Shown here piece by piece: positions 44,564 through 51,403 of a DNA stretch of 51,403 nucleotides; position 1 is the first letter of the stretch, and each line of letters opens with the position of its first letter. The notes beneath the pieces were generated by a model, which did not search any database, was not told where the DNA came from, and was given only the letters and a program-made list of their open reading frames with translations. Source of the stretch: UBA1413 sp964395045 (GTDB lineage Bacteria > Bacteroidota > Bacteroidia > Bacteroidales > Prolixibacteraceae). Where the stretch lies: positions 1-51,403 of the forward strand of contig CAYNBE010000002.1 in NCBI GenBank assembly GCA_964395045.1, given 5' to 3'. The position numbers and the translations under genes were made by a program.

Positions 44564-45613
44564 ATGGGAAAAATGAATCAACCAAAGAATATAGATAGGG
44601 GTTTGCTGGCAAAGTACCTGAGCGGAGCAGCCAGTGAGTCAGAAAAGGCAGAAACGGAAGCCTGGGCTGAAACCTCGGCAGAAAATGGTGAAACATTCAG
44701 GTCGTGCCGCGAAGCTATGGATAAATCAAGGCTCTTCTATCAAAGCCGGAGATTTAACGTTGCGCATGCATGGGAAAAGATCGAACCGGAACTGACGACC
44801 CGGTATTCGCAGACAAAAATGAGTAATATTTTCAGCATCAGGTATATCAGGGCACATTCCGTACGGATAGCTGCCATGATAGTTTTAGCACTACTGTTGG
44901 GCTCCGCAGGATTTTACCTAGGATACCGGCAACATAAAACCACCGTGTACACCGAAGTTGTCTCAACCGAAAAACAGGTTATTCAGGGCATCACCCTCCC
45001 CGACGGCACACGGGTAACACTGAACAGCAATTCTAAACTGACTTACCCCGGTCATTTTAAAGGGAAGCAGCGTGAGGTGAGCATTGAAGGAGAAGCTTTT
45101 TTTGATGTGAAACCGGATAAGTCGATTCCATTTGTTATCTCTGCCGGAGATGCAATGATCAAAGTTCTGGGCACCTCATTCAATGTAAATGCCAGGCCGG
45201 GTAGCGAGGCAGTTGAAGTTTTGGTAACCACCGGAAAGGTGGAGGTATTTTGCCAGCAGGGAGTACCGGGATGCTATGGTATGATCCTGATGCCGGGAGA
45301 AAAAGGAATGCTGTTCACTGAAAGCCACAGGATAGAAAAAACGGTGAACAGTGATCCAAATCTATTGTCATGGAAAACCCATGACCTCGTTTTTCAGGAG
45401 ACCAGGCTTTCGGAAGTTGTCAAGACTCTCGGAGTGGTTTATCATACCGAGATACAGATTTCAGATCCGGTCACGGGTGATTTGACGCTAACTGCTCATT
45501 TCAGGGAACAGGGAATCGATTTTATCCTGGAAGTGATCCGGCTTACATTTAACCTGGAGCTTACTTCGCGTAACGATCAATATTTCCTGACCGCCAGGAA
45601 TCGCAACCAATAA
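44564..45613 (+). CDS. FecR-family anti-sigma factor
   Basis: The cytoplasmic N-terminus (1-95) would bind the sigma factor, followed by one membrane helix (about 101-120: RIAAMIVLALLLGSAGFYLG). The FecR domain lies at about 130-235 (ITLPDGTRVTLNSNSKLTYP, EVSIEGEAFFDVKPDK, VLGTSFNVNA). The C-terminal domain (about 275-345) is DUF4974-like, related to STN folds (ETRLSEVVKTLGVVYHTEIQ). In TonB systems the periplasmic part receives the signal from the receptor STN domain; here the adjacent STN domains are on non-receptor proteins. Confidence 0.93.
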   Translation: MGKMNQPKNIDRGLLAKYLSGAASESEKAETEAWAETSAENGETFRSCREAMDKSRLFYQSRRFNVAHAWEKIEPELTTRYSQTKMSNIFSIRYIRAHSVRIAAMIVLALLLGSAGFYLGYRQHKTTVYTEVVSTEKQVIQGITLPDGTRVTLNSNSKLTYPGHFKGKQREVSIEGEAFFDVKPDKSIPFVISAGDAMIKVLGTSFNVNARPGSEAVEVLVTTGKVEVFCQQGVPGCYGMILMPGEKGMLFTESHRIEKTVNSDPNLLSWKTHDLVFQETRLSEVVKTLGVVYHTEIQISDPVTGDLTLTAHFREQGIDFILEVIRLTFNLELTSRNDQYFLTARNRNQ

Positions 45614-45623
45614 TTCAATAGTC

Positions 45624-47210
45624 ATGAAAACAATGAAAACAATGAGAAAAATGAGAACCAGGCCAGTATTCCTTTTACTTGCTTTAGCTCTGTTTCTGGT
45701 AATGAATCCCGGCTACAGCCATGCACAGGAACAGAAAAAAGGGAGTACCTCCCTTGACCAGAACATCAGCATTTATGCTGAGAATGAACCGCTTTCAGGC
45801 GTAATCGAGAAAATATGCAAATATCTGAAACTCGATTATTCTTACAATTCCCAGTTAATCGCCGACAAAAAGGTAAGCCTGAATATTTCAAACAAACCCA
45901 TCAAATATGTCCTTGACAAATTGATGAAAGATTTTTACCTAATCTTTGAAATTGAGGGAAACCTAATGGTTGTGCGTGAATATGTTCCGCTCGATGAGAG
46001 CATTGATATTGAAAAGGCATCGAGGGATTATGGGGTAAACCGCGGATTTCTTTTCGACAATCCCCGCGACAAGATGGTGACTATCAAGTACAAATCGGCA
46101 AGCAACCTGATCATCATACCCGTGACGATCAATGGATCGGATACTTTGAATTTCATTCTCGACACAGGGGTTCGATACCCGATCATCACCGAATTGCCCT
46201 TTGTCAATAAATTGAACCTGAATTACCTGATGCCGGTAGAGATCAAGGGGCTTGGCGAAGGTGAGACCATGACAGCTTACCGTTCGGGAAACAATGTGAT
46301 CAAATTGCAGGGAATGGTTGCGAGAAACCAGGAAGTACAGATGATCATTGATGAAAATTTCCAGATTTCGCACATTCTCGGTATTCCGGTACACGGACTG
46401 ATCGGTTTCAATCTTTTCAAGGATTATATCGTTAAGATCGATTATCAGGAAGAAAAACTGACCCTTTACAAACCCGAATATTATAAATACAGGGACAAAA
46501 AGAAGGATATTATCCTGCCCCTTCTTTTCGACGGGAACAAACCGTTTGTAAGAACCAGCATAGTAACCGACGAGATGGTGGAAGTTCCTGTCAAGCTGAT
46601 GGTTGACACGGGAGCAAGCGATGCTCTCTGGCTTTCCGAGAAATCGGACGAAAGGATCAAGCTTCCGAAACAGCATATTGAGACCTTTATCGGGCGTGGT
46701 TTGAGTGGAGATCTTTATGGCACGAAGGGAAGAATCGATGCAATATGGGTGGGGCCGCTGGTTTTACCAAAACCTATTGTTGCTTTCCCCGACAATGAAC
46801 TGATCACCCAGTTGATTTCATCGAACGACCGCAACGGTACCCTTGGGGCTGAAATACTGAGACGGTTTGTTGTAACCATTGATTACCGAAATGCCCGCCT
46901 GACTTTGTCGCCTACCCCTCTCGTCAGGGAAGCTTTCAATTACAACATGAGCGGAATGGAAGTGATCAATCCGATGCCGGGATTGCCCATTTTCACCATC
47001 AGCGACATCAGGGAAAATTCACCGGCCTATTTTGCGGGATTAAAGCTGAATGACCAGATTCTTTCGATCAACAGCAACAGTAATGATGCAATCACCCTGA
47101 ACGATATCAACCTTCTGCTTCAAAGCAAGGAAAACAGAACAATCAGAATAAAAGTTCTAAGGGAAGGACAGGAAATCAAAACATCATTTGAGTTGAAAAA
47201 ATTCTTCTGA
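45624..47210 (+). CDS. STN domain + two-lobed aspartyl protease + PDZ, periplasmic
   Basis: Signal peptide (hydrophobic 14-28, cleavage near SHAQ, 34), STN domain (about 48-118), then two retropepsin-like lobes: DTG at 180-182 (FILDTGVRYPI) and DTG at 328-330 (LMVDTGASDAL). Each lobe closes with a matching strand set (HGLIGFNLFKDYIVKIDY, NGTLGAEILRRFVVTIDY). A PDZ domain (about 445-520) follows with RENSPAYFAGLKLNDQI. The two lobes could form an intramolecular active site as in pepsin. It lies 10 bp after fecR and overlaps the next gene by 1 base. A signal-dependent protease acting on an envelope partner is inferred. The first four Met residues leave the exact start open. Confidence 0.85.
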   Translation: MKTMKTMRKMRTRPVFLLLALALFLVMNPGYSHAQEQKKGSTSLDQNISIYAENEPLSGVIEKICKYLKLDYSYNSQLIADKKVSLNISNKPIKYVLDKLMKDFYLIFEIEGNLMVVREYVPLDESIDIEKASRDYGVNRGFLFDNPRDKMVTIKYKSASNLIIIPVTINGSDTLNFILDTGVRYPIITELPFVNKLNLNYLMPVEIKGLGEGETMTAYRSGNNVIKLQGMVARNQEVQMIIDENFQISHILGIPVHGLIGFNLFKDYIVKIDYQEEKLTLYKPEYYKYRDKKKDIILPLLFDGNKPFVRTSIVTDEMVEVPVKLMVDTGASDALWLSEKSDERIKLPKQHIETFIGRGLSGDLYGTKGRIDAIWVGPLVLPKPIVAFPDNELITQLISSNDRNGTLGAEILRRFVVTIDYRNARLTLSPTPLVREAFNYNMSGMEVINPMPGLPIFTISDIRENSPAYFAGLKLNDQILSINSNSNDAITLNDINLLLQSKENRTIRIKVLREGQEIKTSFELKKFF

Positions 47211-48751
47211 TGAGGATTCCCCGGATAACCCTGCTACTGTTCGCGTTGCTGCAGGTGCTTTTTGTGAGTGGCCGGCAGCAACGTGATTCTGTTTTAAACA
47301 GGATTATATCGGTTGATGCCGAAAACATACCGGTTTTCATGGTGCTTGAGCAGATCAGCCTTGAAAACCTTCTTTTTTTTTCGTATGATGCCACACTGAT
47401 CAATACCGACCGGAAGATCACCCTTCATGCATCAAACCTTCCGGTAGTGGAAGTCTTGAATAAGATATTCAGCAATGACGAGTTCCGGTATATTGGAAAA
47501 AGTAATCATATCATCATTTCTGCCGGGGAATATTCCGATCAGCCACCCCTGCCTCCGGAAGAAGCTGAAGTTCCGTCCATGCTGGTAATCCGGGGAAGGG
47601 TCGTCGATAATACCATCCGTTACCCGCTGTCCGCGGTAAGTGTTTCGTTGCAGGACCGTCCAATCGGTACCATCACAAATTCGAACGGTGAATTTATTCT
47701 GAAACTTCCACCAGAAGTTGCAGGCGACACCATCGTTTTCAGCCATCTTGGTTACGCCCGCAGGAAAAAGGTGGCAGGCAGCATCACGGAGGAAGAAACA
47801 ATCGGATTGCAGCCGGTTTCCATCAGGATTAAAGAAGTCAGGGTGAAGGCTGTATCTCCGGAGGAGATACTGGAAAATTTCAGGAAACAAATCCCGGTGA
47901 ACTATTCTGATGAGAACAAGTTGATCACTTCCTTTTACAGGGAAACGGTCAGGCAGGACGATGAATACATCAGTGTGTCGGAAGCTGTGATGGAAATCCT
48001 GAAGGCACCATACGGGGCTACATTCAGGGACGACAAGGTTCATCTGCTGAAAGCACGCCACAGTCCGGAGGTGAATCCCTTCCACTGGGTAAATTTCAAA
48101 TTTCAGGGAGGGGCCTATACCATTACGCTGCTCGATGTAGTCAAAAAAATGGAGACCTTCATTGACCGTGAGTATGAACAATTCTACCGTTATAACATCA
48201 CCGATGTGATCCGTTATAAAAATTATCCGGTATATGTTGTTCGCTTCCGTCCGGTGAAATTCATCGATTTTCCGTGCTTTATCGGGGAAATGTATATCGA
48301 CCGGAACAGCTTTGCTTTGCTGTATGCCCGGTTCAGCCTGGATAACTTCGGATTGGAAATTGCCGGAGAAACCATGATCAGGAAAAAACCGAAAGGGTTC
48401 AAGGTAAAACCCCAGTTTGTCGATTACCAGGTTGATTTTTCGGAACTTGACGGAAAATGGTACCTTCACACAGCCAAAGCTTCGGTTTCTTTCAGGGTAA
48501 AAAGTCCGCACGACAGGATTAATGCGGTTTATCATATTGTTTCCGATCTTCTGGTAACTGATGTCAGGGATACTGATTTAAAACGGTTTCCTGCTAAAAG
48601 CCTGTTCACCATTCATGATATCTTTTCAGAAATGGCGGTTGAATATGACGAAAAATTCTGGGAAGATTACAATATCATCAAACCGGATGAAGACCTTGAA
48701 AATGCAATCAAAAAATTCAAACCATTCGGAAAGCCTGTAAAAGCTGAATAA
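47210..48751 (+). CDS. STN + carboxypeptidase-regulatory-like exported protein
   Basis: Signal peptide (about 1-22, LLQVLFVSG), STN domain (about 35-103: ENIPVFMVLEQISLENLLFF), a carboxypeptidase-regulatory-like domain (about 125-195: IRGRVVDNTIRYPLSAVSV, NSNGEFILKLPP) and a 300-residue C-terminal region beginning ILENFRKQIPVNY with ITSFYRETVRQDDEYISVSEAV. That region is seen in exported proteins of Bacteroidota but has no known function. The last part (LENAIKKFKPFG) is helical. There is no barrel, so this is not a TonB receptor. Start ATG overlaps the stop of the protease gene (TGATG), indicating tight coupling. Confidence 0.85.
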   Translation: MRIPRITLLLFALLQVLFVSGRQQRDSVLNRIISVDAENIPVFMVLEQISLENLLFFSYDATLINTDRKITLHASNLPVVEVLNKIFSNDEFRYIGKSNHIIISAGEYSDQPPLPPEEAEVPSMLVIRGRVVDNTIRYPLSAVSVSLQDRPIGTITNSNGEFILKLPPEVAGDTIVFSHLGYARRKKVAGSITEEETIGLQPVSIRIKEVRVKAVSPEEILENFRKQIPVNYSDENKLITSFYRETVRQDDEYISVSEAVMEILKAPYGATFRDDKVHLLKARHSPEVNPFHWVNFKFQGGAYTITLLDVVKKMETFIDREYEQFYRYNITDVIRYKNYPVYVVRFRPVKFIDFPCFIGEMYIDRNSFALLYARFSLDNFGLEIAGETMIRKKPKGFKVKPQFVDYQVDFSELDGKWYLHTAKASVSFRVKSPHDRINAVYHIVSDLLVTDVRDTDLKRFPAKSLFTIHDIFSEMAVEYDEKFWEDYNIIKPDEDLENAIKKFKPFGKPVKAE

Positions 48752-48839
48752 TCCGGAAAATAACAAGCAGAGTAAAACAATGAAATGAGCATATAAAACA
48801 ATACACAAACAGAGATGATTATATGTTATATGCGAATTC

Positions 48840-48858
48840 CCTGCCTGCCGCAGGCAGG
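48840..48858. repeat. GC-rich perfect palindrome (REP-like)
   Basis: CCTGCCTG-CCG-CAGGCAGG, the same unit type as the repeat at 10527-10557. It sits between the STN/CPD gene and the MG2 gene, 47 bases before the latter start, and might form an mRNA hairpin that separates or protects the two messages. Confidence 0.55.
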
Positions 48859-48905
48859 CATCTGTTTTAGCAAAATGCATTAAATAAACCGAATATTAAA
48901 AACAG

Positions 48906-51403
48906 ATGAAAAAGTATTTGTTTTTTTTGATTTTCATGGCATTGTTACCCGGTTCAGGGAGATCGCAGGATGAAAATCAGATCGTGAAGCGTATTTCAGG
49001 TAACCTGGAGAAACTGGGACAAACAGTGCCTTTTGATAAGGTCTTTCTGATTACTGACAAGCAAATTTATTCACCCGGTGAACTGATCTGGTTTAGCGGA
49101 TTTGTATATGACCGTTCGGGCGGGATCCTTTCCGGTGATTGTCCTGAAATTTCGGTCATCCTGTATCATGAAGATGGGGAACAAATCATCAGTGAGAGAT
49201 ACCTCGTTCAGGACGGGAGGACAAACGGTGATCTTCTTTTACCCGATAATCTTGCTCTCGGACGTTATTACCTGGTTGCTTACACCCCGTCGCAAATGGA
49301 CCCCAAAGATGTTTACGTCAGCGAAATCATAATTGAGGATTATTATAAAGGGGGCGTTACCGTGGATTTCCCGGAACCGGAAAAAATATATGAAGCAGGT
49401 AAAACGGCACTGGTTGGGATGTTAATAGCTGATGCTTTTGGCCAGCCGGCTGACAAGACCAGTTTGAATTACAAAATCGGTCATGGGAAAAGAACGCTGG
49501 GAGAGGGAAAAGTGAGGTCAGAATCGGGTCGTGCCACCATTCCGGTACCGGTTCCTGAAAAAACCGGAAACACTCCTGTCGAGCTGATTGTGTCGCACCC
49601 TAAAAAATTATGGACCAGGAAGATTTCACTTAAAACGAACTCGGATGAAATAGAAATTAAATTTTATGTGGAAGGCTTGCATCTTCTAGGGAGTGTAACG
49701 CAAAAAGTTGGTTTTTATGCTACTTCCTGGGGCGGGAATCCGGTCAGCCTCGAAGGTGATTTGGTCAGTTCATCCGGTGAGCTGCTTTCAAAAGTGAAGA
49801 CCATACACCCCGGCTTTGGGTTCTTTTCATATAAACCTGCAGGAGCAGGAAGGGATAAATTGGTAATTACCAGTGATTATGGTAAGGGTCAGTCGTTTGA
49901 ATTACCGGCAGTTGGTACCGGACAGGCGGCCTGGGCTGTCGGTACCTCAGACGGAAATTTCATTCCTGCCGATCTGCTGGTTTCGGGCAGCTTCAATCAG
50001 AGCCTGACTATCACTGTCACCAGGGGAACCCGTTTGCTTTGGGCTTCCGAGGTGATGGTCGATAAAAGTTCAAGAATTAAGATTCCTGTATATGACCTCG
50101 TACCGGGCATCCTCCGACTGGATGCATTTAGCGGGACAGGCGACCTTTTAACTTCAAGGCTGTTGAATATTCCGGCTGAGGCAGGCTTATACATCGATAT
50201 CGATGCAGTTCAGGAGGAAGAAGGAAAGCTGAAAATCACCCTGACAACAAAAGATGAAAACGATGATCCCGTGGATGCCAGCCTCTCCTTGTCGGTTGCT
50301 GACATTATGAGGAAAGAAAGGGACTTTGCCCGATTGGATGATTTTATACTGACCGGCGGGGAACTGATTTATCCCTTTCCACAAACAGCAGTTCAGGAAG
50401 TGAAAAATCAGGAACGGAACATCTTGCCGGAATGGTATCTGATCAGCAATGAGCAGAAATCGTTTCCCTTGAATCAAATCCGAAGGCTCAAAGATCCGGT
50501 TTACCAGGTCTCTCCTGCCGTTAATTCTGTGTTAACCGGGAGAGTTACCGACAGAAAAGGAAACCCTGCAAGCTATTCAAAAATCAGCATTATGAACAGC
50601 CGGGATATGCGAATGTATTCCGTAATTGCTGACGAATCAGGATATTTTGAGTTAATGTTTGAAACGCCGGTCGACTGGGAAGACTTCACTGCCTCGGCTT
50701 TTTCGCAAGATGGAAAGGGAGGCCTGGTAGTAAAAAAGGATCCGGTATTTGCAGAAAGGACAGGAATGTATATTCAAAACTTTGGGTATTCATTCCGTGA
50801 AAATGTGAGGACCCGGAAAGTTTCGGAATACCTTAAAGAAAATCCTCATCTGTTAAAGGAGCAGCCTGTTGTGAAAAATAGCAAACCTGAACAGAAAAAA
50901 CATAAGGAGGAGCCTTATAAAACGCTTTTACTCTCTGCGACCAATCTTCTTGATGTCATCCGGGTGATCAAACCATACACACTGATAAACAACCAGATTG
51001 TATTTTACGGAACCATCAATTCCATCATGGCCCAGTCGGGGGCACTCATCGTCATTGACGGCCAGAAAATGGGAACACAGATTGATGTGCTCCAGTCAAT
51101 GAATCCGCATGACATTGATAAAATATCGATTTCGCTCGATCCGATGGATATTCAGAAATATACCGGGTTAAACAATGTTGGTGTTATCGAGATTGAAACC
51201 AAAAGGGGAGTAACGGTTGTTGATACACCGGTGAGTACTCCCCCGAAAGAAAATCTTGTTTCAGAAGGGTACAGGATCCCCCGGGATTTTCTTTCAGGAG
51301 AAGCACTGAGAGGGCAACAAGGAAGAGATTTACGCACTACCTTGTACTGGAATCCTTCCATCCGGACCGGATCGGCTGGTAGATTTTCCTTTACCATACC
51401 CAC
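48906..51403 (+). CDS. MG2-domain protein with carboxypeptidase-regulatory and plug-like domains (3' partial)
   Basis: The frame opens at ATG 48906 with a signal peptide (MKKYLFFLIFMALLPGSGRS) and stays open for 832 codons to the window edge. An alpha-2-macroglobulin MG2-like domain is near the N-terminus (DKVFLITDKQIYSPGELIWF, about 42-61). A carboxypeptidase-regulatory domain lies at about 541-590 (LTGRVTDRKGNPASYSKISI). A TonB-plug-like segment lies at about 698-765 (SGALIVIDGQKMG, NNVGVIEIETKRG). The visible C-terminal part (TLYWNPSIRTGSAGRFSF) is the usual start of a further MG-like domain. No barrel is seen so far. Proteins of this layout are common in Bacteroidota but uncharacterised. 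Confidence 0.85.
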   Translation, partial: MKKYLFFLIFMALLPGSGRSQDENQIVKRISGNLEKLGQTVPFDKVFLITDKQIYSPGELIWFSGFVYDRSGGILSGDCPEISVILYHEDGEQIISERYLVQDGRTNGDLLLPDNLALGRYYLVAYTPSQMDPKDVYVSEIIIEDYYKGGVTVDFPEPEKIYEAGKTALVGMLIADAFGQPADKTSLNYKIGHGKRTLGEGKVRSESGRATIPVPVPEKTGNTPVELIVSHPKKLWTRKISLKTNSDEIEIKFYVEGLHLLGSVTQKVGFYATSWGGNPVSLEGDLVSSSGELLSKVKTIHPGFGFFSYKPAGAGRDKLVITSDYGKGQSFELPAVGTGQAAWAVGTSDGNFIPADLLVSGSFNQSLTITVTRGTRLLWASEVMVDKSSRIKIPVYDLVPGILRLDAFSGTGDLLTSRLLNIPAEAGLYIDIDAVQEEEGKLKITLTTKDENDDPVDASLSLSVADIMRKERDFARLDDFILTGGELIYPFPQTAVQEVKNQERNILPEWYLISNEQKSFPLNQIRRLKDPVYQVSPAVNSVLTGRVTDRKGNPASYSKISIMNSRDMRMYSVIADESGYFELMFETPVDWEDFTASAFSQDGKGGLVVKKDPVFAERTGMYIQNFGYSFRENVRTRKVSEYLKENPHLLKEQPVVKNSKPEQKKHKEEPYKTLLLSATNLLDVIRVIKPYTLINNQIVFYGTINSIMAQSGALIVIDGQKMGTQIDVLQSMNPHDIDKISISLDPMDIQKYTGLNNVGVIEIETKRGVTVVDTPVSTPPKENLVSEGYRIPRDFLSGEALRGQQGRDLRTTLYWNPSIRTGSAGRFSFTIP

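Noticed and set aside
45963..46676. Long minus-strand frame (237 codons) inside the aspartyl protease gene
   Set aside because: Antisense shadow of a gene with two clear DTG motifs and a PDZ domain; no recognisable protein family.
47432..48535. Long minus-strand frame (367 codons) inside the STN/CPD gene
   Set aside because: Shadow of the well-supported plus-strand gene; the length reflects codon bias, and there is no domain resemblance.

Overview
The window is 51.4 kb of chromosomal DNA from a member of the Bacteroidota, probably a Bacteroidales-type anaerobe. The lineage call rests on TonB-dependent receptors with carboxypeptidase-regulatory N-termini, two ECF sigma/anti-sigma pairs (one a classical FecR pair), a PorZ-like type IX secretion component, and promoters of the TTTG / TAnnTTTG type (clear examples before trpS at 6081-6111 and before the MazG gene at 25607-25636). 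Shine-Dalgarno sequences are rare. A run of 10 N at 37373-37382 shows a draft or metagenome scaffold. I see no phage, insertion sequence, CRISPR array or rRNA; one tRNA-Leu(CAA) is present.

Layout. 1-6 kb: a receiver-like protein lacking its phospho-acceptor Asp and ending in a membrane anchor; a Tat/lipoprotein Gfo/Idh/MocA oxidoreductase paired with a tetraheme-cytochrome/SUMF1 fusion; ComF; an ECF sigma factor with its membrane anti-sigma partner. 6-14 kb: housekeeping genes (trpS, cyclophilin, GNAT, UbiX, a PorT-like barrel, a zinc-less sirtuin, dnaG) plus a carrier-protein-like gene without the phosphopantetheine serine, and a repeat-rich gap at 10.4-10.8 kb. 14-20 kb: an Oar-like TonB receptor, a small secreted protein with four LExWM repeats, and a PadR/PspC operon with a candidate operator and a possible upstream small ORF. 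20-25 kb: a leftward operon of DUF2271 lipoprotein, TonB receptor, metallophosphoesterase and lipoate ligase. 25-29 kb: dtd, mazG-like, deoC, yhcH-like, polyprenyl synthase and ArsR. 29-33 kb: rdgB, porZ and recO. 33-37 kb: an aminotransferase-fold protein lacking the PLP lysine, a Memo-AMMECR1 fusion and a carotenoid-isomerase-like FAD enzyme. 37-43 kb: potassium homeostasis, with two TrkH-type channels around a KdpDE-like two-component pair and no kdpFABC. 43.6-51.4 kb: tRNA-Leu, then a rightward cluster of ECF sigma, FecR, an STN/double-aspartyl-protease/PDZ protein, an STN/carboxypeptidase-regulatory protein and an MG2/plug-like protein running off the window end.

The most unusual unit is the last cluster. 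STN domains, which normally couple TonB receptors to FecR anti-sigma factors, here sit on a predicted periplasmic two-lobed aspartyl protease and on a second exported protein, directly downstream of a sigma/FecR pair and with no TonB barrel in the visible part. This suggests an envelope-signalling or regulated-proteolysis system different from the usual nutrient-uptake arrangement. A theme elsewhere is proteins that keep a fold but have lost the key residue: the receiver (Asn for Asp), the carrier protein (Asn for Ser) and the aminotransferase (Pro for Lys).
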